In this document: in pieces, positions 7,578 through 15,974 of the stretch
How positions within the stretch are numbered: position 1 is the first letter of the stretch
Layout: each line of letters opens with the position of its first letter
Origin: Atopobiaceae bacterium
GTDB taxonomy: Bacteria > Actinomycetota > Coriobacteriia > Coriobacteriales > Atopobiaceae
Length of the DNA stretch: 36,039 nucleotides
Reading direction: 5' to 3'
Assembly: GCA_017510785.1 (NCBI GenBank)
Contig: JAFWMH010000062.1
Coordinates: 1-36,039 of the forward strand
Notes under the pieces: model-generated
Databases searched by the model: none
What the model was told of the DNA's origin: nothing
What the model saw: only the letters and a program-made list of their open reading frames with translations
Made by a program: the position numbers and the translations under genes

Positions 7578-8573
7578 ATGCCGCACAGCAAACGAGTCCT
7601 ATTGAGCCGCCGAGAGCTCCTCGCTGCGACATGTGGCACAGCGTGCTCATTGTGGCTTGCTGGTTGCTCAGGCGAGTCGAAAGCCCGCACAAAGCGGCCC
7701 GAGCAGGTTGTACTCGCCAACGAGCAGGCTATGCCGCCAATCGATTTCGTCTCTTTCAACTCAATCCTGCAGAGAGGCCCCGTCGCTCCCGACGAGGCAT
7801 TTGCGAACAGTCAATGGGCCCAGCGTATAAAAGCCGCCGACATGCTACGCGTTGGGGGCATACTACCATCGCCTTTTTTCTGCATGCTCGTCGACAACGA
7901 GGGGGCTTATCGTGGGCTCGATGCGGGATTATTCCAGCTTCTTGCACGCTACCTTACGGGTGATGCCACGCACTGCTCATTCGAGCCGCTCGGAGTTGGC
8001 GATCGCGAGGTCGCACTAGTTGACGACCTTGTCGACGCCGTGTTCGCCACATACGTTGCCACGCCGGAACGAAAAGAGCTCATCGATTTTTCCAATCCGT
8101 ACTTCGAGTCGTACCAGTCAATCATGGTGCTCGCCACTACGGACGATGTAAGCACGGTCGCCGACCTCGCAAACAAGCCCGTCGTCGTGAAGTCTCACTC
8201 AAGCTCCATACCACTCATGCAAAAGGTGTGTCCCACCGCTCAACTCGAGCAAATCACAGCCGACGAAGAAGCACGACTCGCCCTCGCCCAAAATCGGGCA
8301 GTCGCGTACGTCGGCAACGACATCCTTCAAATGAGTACCGTCGCATGCAATCCGAACACATACAAAATCGTTGGCAATCCTCTAGGCGACCCCGAAGAGT
8401 TTTGCATTGGCTTGCCCAAGGATTCGGGAGCGGTCGACTTCGTGAATGAATTCCTCACGCAGATAAAAGCTTCCGGCTTACTCGAAGAGCTCGCTCAGGT
8501 GACCATATACAATCGCGTGAATCCTCCCGAGGAAGAGGACGAGACAAAGGTCGAGGACCAAAACGGGGACTAG
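7578..8573 (+). CDS. Family-3 (amino-acid type) substrate-binding lipoprotein
   Basis: This is a 331-residue precursor with a lipoprotein signal: SRREL, a hydrophobic core and the lipobox LAGC (cysteine ~29), followed by a polar linker. The mature part has the SBP_bac_3 pattern: LRVGGILPSPFFCML, AYRGLDAGLFQLLARYL, a DAVFATYVATPERKELIDFSNPYF segment read in pieces, then DLANKPVVVKSHSSS and a closing LTQIKASGLLEEL. It binds a small polar solute, probably an amino acid, outside the membrane. AGGAGG lies just before the ATG at 7578. No permease or ATPase gene adjoins it, so the transporter is elsewhere or the protein has a sensing role. It may be cotranscribed with the TPR pair (67-bp gap). Confidence 0.85.
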   Translation: MPHSKRVLLSRRELLAATCGTACSLWLAGCSGESKARTKRPEQVVLANEQAMPPIDFVSFNSILQRGPVAPDEAFANSQWAQRIKAADMLRVGGILPSPFFCMLVDNEGAYRGLDAGLFQLLARYLTGDATHCSFEPLGVGDREVALVDDLVDAVFATYVATPERKELIDFSNPYFESYQSIMVLATTDDVSTVADLANKPVVVKSHSSSIPLMQKVCPTAQLEQITADEEARLALAQNRAVAYVGNDILQMSTVACNPNTYKIVGNPLGDPEEFCIGLPKDSGAVDFVNEFLTQIKASGLLEELAQVTIYNRVNPPEEEDETKVEDQNGD

Positions 8574-8738
8574 AACCAGTCCCAGTGTAAGAATCGGACT
8601 CATCCAGCCGTCTCGATGCGTTATGCCGGTCGAATTCTGCAATGGTTACGTGGTTTGTGTGGGGTACGACGGGCACGGTGTATTATGGATACATGACTGT
8701 AAGCAGAGCATGTCACATGCTCAACCGGGAGGCACGTC
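8574..8738 (+). other. Intergenic region before the LCP gene
   Basis: It contains no gene. A TATTAT box at about 8680 could be the -10 of an LCP promoter, but no good -35 is seen. GGGAGG precedes the TTG start. Confidence 0.3.
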
Positions 8739-10247
8739 TTGTCACATAATCGTCCCACAAACGAAGACGCTCCGCGGCGAGGAAGTCATCTTGCTCCAGA
8801 TTCATTGGAGACGTCCACCGACGCAACCTCACATGCGGAAAGCGCAGAGACCACAACCACAGCAGAGCATCCCGATAACGCGTCTCAGCAAGCTAATGCC
8901 ACCGATGCGGGCACCATTGTTCGTCGCAAGAGTGGCGTACCGGCCGACATGTCGAAGTACTTCGACGTAAATCGCTATCGAAAAACCGAGCGTCGTCGCA
9001 GTCGAATCTCGATGCTTAAAATTGCGGCCGTAGCCCTCGTCGCCGTTATTATGTCGGTTGGCGTTGCTGCCGCGCTCTATGTTACGGATATCGACCATCG
9101 CCTTACCGAAAACGTAACCGACCAGCTTCGCCAAACCCTCGACCATTCGGAGCCTGGCGACCCGTTCTACTTGCTGTTGCTCGGCATCGACAAGGACCAA
9201 GGCCGCGTTAACGACGTCGAAAATTATGGTTCCGACTCGAAGAACTATAGGTCGGACTCCATCATGCTGTGCCGCATCGACCCCAAAAACGTAAAGATCA
9301 CCATGGTGTCCATCCATCGCGACACACTTATCGAAATGGGCAACTATGGGTCCCAAAAGATAAACTCCGCCTATTCGTTCGGCGGTGCAGCCTACGCCAC
9401 GAAGGTCGTTTCGGAGTTTGCCGGGGTACCCATTTCGCACTATGCCGAGGTCGACCTCGACCGCTTTATCTCGATAGTGGACGTGGTTGGCGGCGTTACC
9501 GTAAACCTGCCCGTGCCCGTATACGACCCCGACTACACTGGGCTCAACCTTCCTGCCGGCGAGAATAAACTCAACGGTTTGGAGGCGGCCTTGCTCTGCC
9601 GTTGCCGTCATGGATACGACCAATACGGCGACGGCGACGTATTCCGTGCAGCCAATCAGCGCATGGTATTCTCTGAGATTATTAAAAAGGTAATGTCGAG
9701 CGACGCGCCCACCATCATTGCTACCATAACGACCATGGCCGATAGCGTAACTACCGACATGTCGCTCGCAGCCATCTTGGACCTTGCCGGCCAAATGCAA
9801 ACGATTAACATCGACACCGACATTATGACGGGCATGGAGCCCGCCGAGGGTTTGTACATCGATGGCAGCGGCTGGTACGAGCAGTGCATCGAGTCCGAGT
9901 GGGAGGCCATGATGGACCGCGTCAATCGTGGTTTGCCACCGTACGACGAACAGCACAAGGACGAAACAAGTGGCGTTGCCGGCAAAGTGGGTCAAGGCAA
10001 GGCAATTCCCGCACCGACCCAACCTGCTCAGCCCGTGAAGACGAACAAAACGGAGGAAGGGTCGGAGCAGAGCGAAACTGCCGCAGCAACGCAACACGAG
10101 GTTGCACCAGAGCCGGTGTACGAGCCGGAACCGGAGCCGGAACCGGTGTACGAACCCGAGCCGGTGTATGAGCCGGAACCCGTGTACGAACCGGAACCCG
10201 TGTACGTCGAGGAAGAAGCCTGGAGCCCAGCACCCGAGGAGTACTAA
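8739..10247 (+). CDS. LCP (LytR-CpsA-Psr) family cell-wall glycopolymer ligase
   Basis: This is a 502-residue type-II membrane protein. A long Thr/Ala/Glu-rich cytoplasmic N-terminus (1-90) is followed by one membrane helix (~92-114) and an extracellular LCP domain with LLLGID (147-151), RSDSIML (171-177), SIHRDT (191-196, usually SIPRDT), KINSAYSFGG and VDLDRFISIVDVVGGV. LCP proteins transfer undecaprenyl-linked teichoic acids or other glycopolymers to peptidoglycan. The C-terminus (~455-502) is a Pro-Glu-Tyr repeat of VYEPEP units, probably wall-spanning. The start is TTG at 8739, chosen because GGGAGG lies 8 nt upstream and the N-terminal residues fit. A 17-bp hairpin follows. Confidence 0.9.
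   Translation: MSHNRPTNEDAPRRGSHLAPDSLETSTDATSHAESAETTTTAEHPDNASQQANATDAGTIVRRKSGVPADMSKYFDVNRYRKTERRRSRISMLKIAAVALVAVIMSVGVAAALYVTDIDHRLTENVTDQLRQTLDHSEPGDPFYLLLLGIDKDQGRVNDVENYGSDSKNYRSDSIMLCRIDPKNVKITMVSIHRDTLIEMGNYGSQKINSAYSFGGAAYATKVVSEFAGVPISHYAEVDLDRFISIVDVVGGVTVNLPVPVYDPDYTGLNLPAGENKLNGLEAALLCRCRHGYDQYGDGDVFRAANQRMVFSEIIKKVMSSDAPTIIATITTMADSVTTDMSLAAILDLAGQMQTINIDTDIMTGMEPAEGLYIDGSGWYEQCIESEWEAMMDRVNRGLPPYDEQHKDETSGVAGKVGQGKAIPAPTQPAQPVKTNKTEEGSEQSETAAATQHEVAPEPVYEPEPEPEPVYEPEPVYEPEPVYEPEPVYVEEEAWSPAPEEY
10128..10225 (+). repeat. In-frame tandem repeat coding EPVYEP units
   Basis: About five near-identical 18-bp units at the 3' end of the LCP gene code for VYEPEP. The array keeps frame and is probably variable in length between strains. 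Confidence 0.7.
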
Positions 10248-10274
10248 CGAAGCTATAGGCTTATATTAGAAAGG

Positions 10275-10313
10275 AATCGCCGGACTTGGAAATCCATTCC
10301 AAGTCCGGCGATT
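10275..10313. terminator. Strong hairpin, probable bidirectional terminator
   Basis: A perfect 17-bp stem (10275-10291 with 10297-10313) and a 5-nt loop lie between the convergent LCP and DUF3800 genes. Before the DUF3800 unit arrived, it would have sat directly after ychF. Confidence 0.75.
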
Positions 10314-10323
10314 TGCAAGTACT

Positions 10324-10353
10324 TTACACGTTAAACCGGAAGTGCATCACGTC
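10324..10353. repeat. 30-bp direct repeat, left copy (duplicate of ychF 3' end)
   Basis: These 30 bases are identical to 11344-11373, the last nine codons plus stop of ychF. Here they belong to no gene. The two copies are 1,020 bp apart and enclose the DUF3800 gene. Confidence 0.9.
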
Positions 10354-10380
10354 ACACTCTCCCACACACGACCTAAAACG

Positions 10381-11055
10381 TTACTTAGCTGCTTTTTTCC
10401 GAACATGCTTCAGCCAGTTCTTTTTGAACGCTGATGAACCGCCAAAGAATATCGCATCCGTTTGCGTGCTCTCGTGAGATGAGTATCGGAGAGCGGCCAA
10501 CTCTATGCCACAAACGAAATCGGCGGCCTGTGCAAGACGATAGTCTGAAGACACAGCATCACGAAACATAATCGCTTCGCGCGCTAATGCGTATTCAATC
10601 GCCGCATGCAGCATCTCGCTAACCTCATGCTGGCCACCATCGTAATAAACCTTCACGCGATCGAATTGCTGGAGATAATCAAGGTGATCGAACAGGTACA
10701 CAGTGAGATCTCTCTTCATGCGCAGCAGCATCTTCCTGTAATCAGGAAATATTGACTTTGTATACGATAAGGTAAATGTGGTAACGGGCAATCTGCGATA
10801 AAACGCTAGAAAGCGTGCTAGGTGGCGCTTGCGGTCTGCAAGTTCCATACTCGCGTAATACTCATGGCCTCGCAACAACGGGGTCATATGAAACTGCACG
10901 TCATCCAGCGAGGATTGCTTAAGAGCTTGCACATGCCCAGCAATAAGGGGGCCGATGTCAATACTTTGGTCATGAAAGAGCAGCGTAACCAAATAATACT
11001 TGGAACTTGAGCCAAACTCACCAGACTCGTCGACGAATACGGAGAGCTCTTTCAT
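10381..11055 (-). CDS. DUF3800 protein
   Basis: This is a 224-residue soluble protein. It has the family's N-terminal FVDESGEFG (DESG motif, residues ~8-16), a central VYYDGGQHEV strand and the C-terminal LAQAADFVCGIE helix (QxAD motif). DUF3800 is predicted to have an RNase H-like fold and is often found in phages, mobile DNA and defence islands; activity is not established here. The start at 11055 is preferred to the upstream ATG at 11133 because GGGAGGT lies 6 nt before it and the longer form would translate through a terminator hairpin. Its location between direct repeats at the ychF end suggests acquisition. Confidence 0.85.
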   Translation of the reverse strand: MKELSVFVDESGEFGSSSKYYLVTLLFHDQSIDIGPLIAGHVQALKQSSLDDVQFHMTPLLRGHEYYASMELADRKRHLARFLAFYRRLPVTTFTLSYTKSIFPDYRKMLLRMKRDLTVYLFDHLDYLQQFDRVKVYYDGGQHEVSEMLHAAIEYALAREAIMFRDAVSSDYRLAQAADFVCGIELAALRYSSHESTQTDAIFFGGSSAFKKNWLKHVRKKAAK

Positions 11056-11080
11056 GACACCTCCCATTCTCCGCGCTGCA

Positions 11081-11111
11081 AGAAAAAGAATGCCGGGGGG
11101 AAACCCCCGGC
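11081..11111 (-). terminator. Terminator/attenuator hairpin in the DUF3800 leader
   Basis: On the minus strand GCCGGGGG-TTT-CCCCCCGGC is followed by ATTCTTTTTCTT. It ends 26 bp before the DUF3800 start. A TGGTATAAAG extended -10-like box lies upstream of it at about 11141-11150, so a transcript from there would cross the hairpin before reaching the gene. Confidence 0.65.
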
Positions 11112-11177
11112 TCTTGAAAGTAGCGTCAGCCACTAGTTACTTTATACCACATTCTCATCCGACTTATACGGCTAGAA

Positions 11178-11339
11178 TTATCTATCCAGAGTTGAAAACT
11201 CTACACAGAGGCATCTTGCATTTGCAAACGCCAAAGCACGCCCATATGGAGTAACACGAATCACCGTTTTGTCGCCACTCCACCACTCATCCAGCTTCAC
11301 AAGCACTGGTTTTGCTCCACCCAGATAGCTCACGAACAC
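11178..11339 (-). CDS. Small ORF abutting ychF, 53 codons, unknown
   Basis: A GTG four bases after the ychF stop opens a 53-residue frame containing GAKPVLVKLDEWWSGDKTVI and RVTPYGRALAFANARCL. The composition is protein-like, but there is no Shine-Dalgarno sequence, so translation would depend on reinitiation after ychF. It may be a truncated gene cut by the junction of the inserted unit. No family recognised. Confidence 0.35.
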   Translation of the reverse strand: MFVSYLGGAKPVLVKLDEWWSGDKTVIRVTPYGRALAFANARCLCVEFSTLDR

Positions 11340-11343
11340 TTAC

Positions 11344-11373
11344 TTACACGTTAAACCGGAAGTGCATCACGTC
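11344..11373. repeat. 30-bp direct repeat, right copy (inside ychF)
   Basis: Codes the last nine residues and stop of YchF and is identical to 10324-10353. Confidence 0.9.
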
Positions 11374-12417
11374 GCCATCTTGCACGACGTACTCCTTGCC
11401 CTCCATGCGGAGCTTGCCGGCAGCCTTGCAGCCAGCCTCGCCACCGAGCGCCACGTAGTCATCGTACGCTGCAACCTCGGCCTTAATGAAGCCACGCTCG
11501 AAGTCCGAGTGGATAACACCGGCAGCTTGCGGGGCCTTCGCACCCACAGGAATAGTCCAGGCCTTCACCTCGAGCTCGCCCGCCGTGAAGTAGCTCTGCA
11601 GCCCAAGCAGCTGGTAGGCCGCCTGCGCAAGCGCTTCCAGGCCGGACTTCTCGAGGCCAAGGTCGGCAAGATACTCGGCGGCCTCTTCGGGGTCGTCCTC
11701 GGCGAGCTCGGCCAGCTCCGCCTCCACCTTCGCGCTTATTGGCACTACGGTAGCGCCATCAATCTTGGGCGGTTCCTCGCCGAGCGCGTCCTCGTCCACA
11801 TTGGCAACGTAGAGGATGGGCTTCATGGTGAGCAGGAACAAATCGTGTGCCGCCGCACGCTCTTCGTCCGTCATCTCGAGCGTCGCCGCACGATGCCCTT
11901 CGTTGAGCCACGCCTGCAAGCGCTGCGCAATGGCGAGGCGCGGCGCATTGGCCTTGTCGCGGCGAGCCTCCTTTTCGAGCTTGGGAATCGCACGCTCGAG
12001 CGTGCCGAGGTCGGCGAGCACCAGCTCGGTTTGGATTGTATCCATGTCGGCCTCGGGATCGATGCTGCTCTCGTGGCGAATCACGTCGGGATCCGAGAAG
12101 AAGCGCACGACCTCGCAAATCGCGTCGGTGTTGCGGATGTTGGCCAAAAACTGGTTGCCCAACCCCTCGCCCTCGCTTGCGCCCTTCACGAGCCCGGCGA
12201 TGTCTACGAACTCCACCGTGGCCGGTACGATGCGTCCCGGATGCACGATGTTCGCCAACTCCTGCAAGCGCGCGTCCGGCACGTCCACGATGCCCACGTT
12301 TGGGTCGATAGTGGCAAACGGATAGTTCGCCGCCAAGCCGCTCTGCTTGGTGAGGGCGGTAAACAGGGTGGACTTGCCCACGTTGGGAAGTCCCACAATG
12401 CCAATGGAAAGTGCCAT
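11344..12417 (-). CDS. ychF: Ribosome-associated ATPase/GTPase YchF (Obg family)
   Basis: This is a 357-residue protein, close to the usual ~363. Visible are the P-loop GLPNVGKST, the switch region NYPFATIDPNVG, VDIAGLVKGAS(EGEGLGNQF), a central coiled segment and a TGS-like C-terminal domain ending HFRFNV. YchF prefers ATP over GTP and binds ribosomes; it takes part in stress and translation control. The start at 12417 (MALSIG) is set by AAGGAG 8 nt upstream, not by the 37-codon upstream extension. The last 30 bases are duplicated 1,020 bp downstream. The gene lies 159 bp from the polyferredoxin gene on the same strand. Confidence 0.95.
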   Translation of the reverse strand: MALSIGIVGLPNVGKSTLFTALTKQSGLAANYPFATIDPNVGIVDVPDARLQELANIVHPGRIVPATVEFVDIAGLVKGASEGEGLGNQFLANIRNTDAICEVVRFFSDPDVIRHESSIDPEADMDTIQTELVLADLGTLERAIPKLEKEARRDKANAPRLAIAQRLQAWLNEGHRAATLEMTDEERAAAHDLFLLTMKPILYVANVDEDALGEEPPKIDGATVVPISAKVEAELAELAEDDPEEAAEYLADLGLEKSGLEALAQAAYQLLGLQSYFTAGELEVKAWTIPVGAKAPQAAGVIHSDFERGFIKAEVAAYDDYVALGGEAGCKAAGKLRMEGKEYVVQDGDVMHFRFNV

Positions 12418-12576
12418 GTTTGCTCCTTCGTTCGCTTTTGTCACAAATCGCTTGAAATACCACTCTGCAATACAACTCTGAAATACCGCTCGCACGAGAT
12501 GACAATCCCCACAGAGGTTGTGCCGCACAAACGGCGTAACCTCAAGGGGCGTGGGCTCGAGGGGCGCGGGCTCGCT

Positions 12577-13839
12577 CTAGTCGTCGGCCAAGCCTTCGAG
12601 CATGTCGAGACCCTTTTGAAGCGTTTGCTTACTCTTCGCACGCGCCTTGCTTGCCCGCGCCCGCTGCCGTGCGCGCTTCTCGGCCTCTTCGTCGGGAACG
12701 ACAAGCTCCTCACAGGTGCGCGCGCTCATGCGGATGGCGTCCTCGGCACACACCGCCGCGCACGCCCCGCAGCAAACGCAGTATGGCTGCTCGATGTGCA
12801 CACGACCAAGGTCGTCGATTTGCAAGGCGTGCACCGTACAGGCCTTCTCGCAATCGCCGCACATCGTGCATCGTTCGGCGTCGACCATGGGAAACTCGAG
12901 GCGCATCTCGTCGGCAAGATCGGGGTATCGTTGAAGGCCGCCCATAAGCAACCGACGTTTGCGCGTAAGAACGCGACGGCGGGCGTGCGGCCCTTGCGTG
13001 GCAACGGTGCGGTCGAGCGCCTGCTGCATTGCGGTTATCTGCTGAGAATGGGCCTTGAGGCGATTCGCGACCGCCTGGGCGCCTGCCAACACGGGAGTCG
13101 TGCGCGAGACGAGCCGCGTACCCGCCTGCGTCATGCTGCTCACGAACTGGCTGCGCTTATACGCGCGCTTTTGCTCGCGGCCAAGATCGCGCTCGTCAAC
13201 CTCGTAGCCTACGCTCTCGCCACTCCACTCCTCGCCAGCGGCGATAGCCTCGCAGTACGTCTCCTCGCCAGTCGTCGTTTCGCACTCGTCGCATATGCCC
13301 AACGGGAGATACACGCTGAGGTTGGGAAACTCAACAAGCAGGCTAAACCACACCTCGGGTGCTATTATCCCCACGCATGGCAGCAGCACCTCGTTTGGCT
13401 CGGGCCGACGGTCGAGCGCGTGCGTGCAAGTAACGTAGCACTGCTCGTACGCCGTGGCCACTCGAGCGATTTTGTCGTAAAGGGCCAAGGGTGCGTTGCC
13501 ACGAATTTGGAACACTTCCGTAGGACACGCCGCCACGCACAGTCCGCATCGCAGGCAACCATCGCCCACGCGTACCGTCGCGCCCGAAATGGTAATGGCG
13601 TTGACGGGACACACGTCCAAGCAACGCCGACACGCGTTTACGTTACGCATAACGCCCGTGGCGCAATAGATGGAGTTCGCGCGCGGACGCTCGCGATAGT
13701 CGTCGGGATTGTACACCACCTCGTCGGCAGGGTCGGCCGTGAGCTGACTCACCAAGTCGTCGCCCGTATGTTGTAGGGCGTTCCAGTCGTTTTGGATGTC
13801 GATAATCTCGTCAAGCAGGTCGCGCTTCTTTTTGGCCAT
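12577..13839 (-). CDS. Polyferredoxin-like 4Fe-4S protein
   Basis: This is a 420-residue soluble protein with two ferredoxin modules. Near the N-terminus CRRCLDVCP (70-78, one cysteine short of a full motif, perhaps completed by Cys59) is followed by a full CLRCGLCVAACP (95-106). Near the C-terminus CTMCGDCEKAC and CVCCGACAAVC give two more clusters. The middle has LPCVGIIAPEVWF and GICDECETTTGEETYC, resembling hydrogenase/heterodisulfide-type electron-transfer subunits; the partner is not visible. The start at 13839 (MAKKKRD) has GAGGGG upstream; the longer frame to 14331 is Arg/Ala-rich low-complexity sequence and is rejected. The C-terminal tail is Lys/Arg/Ala-rich. Confidence 0.8.
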   Translation of the reverse strand: MAKKKRDLLDEIIDIQNDWNALQHTGDDLVSQLTADPADEVVYNPDDYRERPRANSIYCATGVMRNVNACRRCLDVCPVNAITISGATVRVGDGCLRCGLCVAACPTEVFQIRGNAPLALYDKIARVATAYEQCYVTCTHALDRRPEPNEVLLPCVGIIAPEVWFSLLVEFPNLSVYLPLGICDECETTTGEETYCEAIAAGEEWSGESVGYEVDERDLGREQKRAYKRSQFVSSMTQAGTRLVSRTTPVLAGAQAVANRLKAHSQQITAMQQALDRTVATQGPHARRRVLTRKRRLLMGGLQRYPDLADEMRLEFPMVDAERCTMCGDCEKACTVHALQIDDLGRVHIEQPYCVCCGACAAVCAEDAIRMSARTCEELVVPDEEAEKRARQRARASKARAKSKQTLQKGLDMLEGLADD

Positions 13840-13879
13840 CGTTTCCCCTCTCATGCACGCCACATTGTAGCAAATTGGC

Positions 13880-14035
13880 CGCGCGGGCGGCTGTGTGGAG
13901 CGAGTCGCGCGGGGTTCTCTCGAGCGGAAGTCGCGCGGGGTTCTCTCGGGCGGCTTGCGCGCGGGCGGCTTGCCTGCGAGCGCCTTGCACGCGGGGTTCG
14001 CGCGGGCGGCTTGCGCGCGGGCGGCTTGCGCGCAA
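13880..14035. repeat. GC-rich intergenic repeats upstream of the polyferredoxin gene
   Basis: TCGCGCGGGGTTCTCTCG occurs twice 26 bp apart (from ~13905 and ~13931), and GCGCGGGCGGCTTGC-like words recur at least three times. The words are near-palindromic. The run explains the spurious long frames through this interval. Confidence 0.6.
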
Positions 14036-14078
14036 CGATGGGGCCGCTCGCGACTCGCGGCTACCACCGCGGCGCCAC

Positions 14079-15575
14079 CTACTGCAACAGCAGGGCGTAC
14101 ACGGCAAGCGCGTAGAACGCAGCGATAACAACATATACTTGCAAAATGGCTCTCCACTGCGTGGCAAGCAGCCCCACGAACTCGCGCAGGAAGGCGTTCG
14201 GCCAGAAGTAGGCGCGCGTTCGGCTTCCCATCCCCTCCACCTTCATGCCTGCCTGCCGCGCGCACACATACCCGCGGAACACGTGATAGTTCGTCGTAGA
14301 GAACCCCACGCGCAGTTGCGAAACGTCGCACCCCGCATGCCGCTCAATCACCTTCCGCGAAAACGCCATGTTCTCCCGCGTGGTGGTAGAGGCGTCCTCG
14401 AGCACAATACGCTCCGGCTCGACGCCCTTCGTTGCGAGATAATTCGCCATACTTTGCGCCTCCGACATGCACTCGTCGGGACCTTGTCCGCCACTTGGCA
14501 CGAACGTGGCGGGCTTCTCTCCTTGCGCAGCCCGGTCCTCGCTAAAGGTCAGCGCCCTATCTACGCGACCAGCCAGCAATGGCGATGGCGTTCCGTCGGC
14601 CCGAATGCCACACCCCAACACCACAAGATAATCCATCGCACGACTCGGCACGTGACGCGACGCGAGCCACGCGCACAAAATGGTGGAGAGCAGCAGGCAT
14701 TCTCCAAACGAGATGGCCGTACCTATGAGCGTGTCGACAATCCAAATTGCCTCGAGCGAAACCGCGGCATGGAACAGCACGGTACCAACATTGAGCCAAA
14801 AGAGAACAGCCACGAACCACACCACGCTAAAGCCAATGCCCAACAGGTTGACAGGCCGCATGCCTTCATGCCGGATGAGCGAAATGTTGCTAAGTGATAC
14901 AAGCAACGCGATAATCGCCATGGGCATTAGTGACAAAAGCACGAACGATTCCGGCATAGTTGCGAGCTCGACGGCAAAGTCGTGAAACGTCCACTCCTGC
15001 ATAAGGTCACCAGCAATTAGGTTGGCATACACGATAAGCTGTATGGCAAGGAACATCAGCGCGCCACCGCAAGCCACCATTTCGTATCCGTAATTGGCCT
15101 CGCGCCACAGTTGCACGAGCAAGCTGGCAAATAGAGCCACGACGGCAATCATGAACACGTACGTACTTACGTATAATGCCTCCCAGCCCGAGAAGTTGAT
15201 AATACCTTCAATGATGGCGCCATCGCGAACCTCTAACGCCCAGACGTCCTCGGCTGCGGGGTTCTCGGCGCTCGCGGCGAGTTCCGTGCCCGCGTGCGGC
15301 ACAATGCGGACATTCGTTTTGCCATCGGAAACCGCCGCAAATACGACGCGTGGTATGTCCTCGTCGTATTCGATTTCCGCAACCTCAACCACACCCGGTG
15401 TCTCGAACACAACGTCACCGGCAGAAAGTCTCACGTTTCGATAGTGTCCCGCACACTTTACCGTGTACGTGCCACATGTAGAGCGAATATGCGCCCACGA
15501 GGCAATCGCAAGTACGGCGGCAAGCGGCACAAGCAGCAAGAACCTGCTCCAAGGACTCTGGAATACGCGATGCAT
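14079..15575 (-). CDS. Membrane protein with a C-terminal YdcF/SanA/ElyC (DUF218) domain
   Basis: This is a 498-residue protein. An N-terminal signal anchor precedes a ~100-residue extracytoplasmic part with beta-rich sequence. Several membrane helices then follow (~135-300). The DUF218 domain begins at about 313: DYLVVLGCGIRADGTPSPLL, then GRVDRAL, VPSGGQG, SEAQSMANYL and EDASTTTRENM, all typical of the family. A final membrane helix occupies ~475-495. DUF218 proteins are linked to envelope integrity and lipid-carrier metabolism; the reaction is not firmly known. The start at 15575 has GAGGAG 7 nt upstream, better than the ATG at 15605. Confidence 0.85.
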   Translation of the reverse strand: MHRVFQSPWSRFLLLVPLAAVLAIASWAHIRSTCGTYTVKCAGHYRNVRLSAGDVVFETPGVVEVAEIEYDEDIPRVVFAAVSDGKTNVRIVPHAGTELAASAENPAAEDVWALEVRDGAIIEGIINFSGWEALYVSTYVFMIAVVALFASLLVQLWREANYGYEMVACGGALMFLAIQLIVYANLIAGDLMQEWTFHDFAVELATMPESFVLLSLMPMAIIALLVSLSNISLIRHEGMRPVNLLGIGFSVVWFVAVLFWLNVGTVLFHAAVSLEAIWIVDTLIGTAISFGECLLLSTILCAWLASRHVPSRAMDYLVVLGCGIRADGTPSPLLAGRVDRALTFSEDRAAQGEKPATFVPSGGQGPDECMSEAQSMANYLATKGVEPERIVLEDASTTTRENMAFSRKVIERHAGCDVSQLRVGFSTTNYHVFRGYVCARQAGMKVEGMGSRTRAYFWPNAFLREFVGLLATQWRAILQVYVVIAAFYALAVYALLLQ

Positions 15576-15711
15576 AACACTCTCCTCAGGCGCGGAATAG
15601 AACATTCACGTGTAAGCAGTGTACCAAACAGCGGTGATGCTAAAGCCAGTCCTTGCGAGTTATACGCCCTCCCGCCAACTCGTCAATGCAGAAGGTTTAT
15701 CCCGTGCAGTC

Positions 15712-15765
15712 GCACCCAACAATGCGATGCGGGCGCTTTGCCGCACACTATGCATTGTTGGGTGC
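15712..15765. repeat. Hairpin with 14-bp arms
   Basis: Perfect 14-bp arms GCACCCAACAATGC at 15712-15725 and its complement at 15752-15765 enclose 26 nt. A smaller GCGG/CCGC stem lies inside. It sits upstream of the YdcF-like gene and at the edge of the repeat cluster. Confidence 0.7.
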
Positions 15766-15770
15766 TGCGA

Positions 15771-15955
15771 GGCGCCGTTTAGCAACAAAGCCGGCCTAAG
15801 TGGCCCCCTGGGTACACGTTAGCAGGGTTGTGTACTGTGGGGGCCGTTTAGCCAACAAAACCCGGGCTAAGTGGCCCCCTGGGTACACGTTAGGCAAGGT
15901 TGTGTACCACAGGCGCCGCTTAGCAGGCAAAACCCGGCCTAAGTGGCACCCATGG
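15771..15955. repeat. Three ~70-bp tandem units
   Basis: Units start at about 15771, 15840 and 15912 (spacing 69 and 72 bp). Each begins GGCGCCG(T/C)TTAGC or close to it and contains CTAAGTGGC. The first two also share GGTACACGTTAG and a matching GTGTAC, which can form a small stem. The third unit is truncated after ~44 bp. Confidence 0.7.
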
Positions 15956-15974
15956 CAGGTCGCGGGGCGTGCGG

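Larger units (their letters stand above)
10354..11343. mobile_element. Putative 1-kb DUF3800 cassette inserted at the ychF 3' end
   Basis: The unit is bounded by exact 30-bp direct repeats (10324-10353 and 11344-11373) that restore the ychF end on one side and leave a copy of it next to the presumed ychF terminator on the other. It carries the DUF3800 gene, a leader hairpin and a 53-codon ORF, but no recombinase. Site-specific integration with a recombinase acting in trans is one explanation; recombination on a donor with partial ychF homology is another. Confidence 0.55.

Noticed and set aside
8829..10097. 422-codon minus-strand open frame
   Set aside because: Antisense to the LCP gene, with no recognisable domain.
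11362..13776. 804-codon plus-strand open frame
   Set aside because: It is antisense to ychF and the polyferredoxin gene, is Arg/His/Leu-rich, has no ribosome site, and is explained by GC-rich third-position bias of the real genes.
12577..14331. Extended 584-residue form of the polyferredoxin
   Set aside because: The extra N-terminal part is encoded by the GC-rich repeats and overlaps the YdcF-like gene; the ATG at 13839 with GAGGGG before it fits better.
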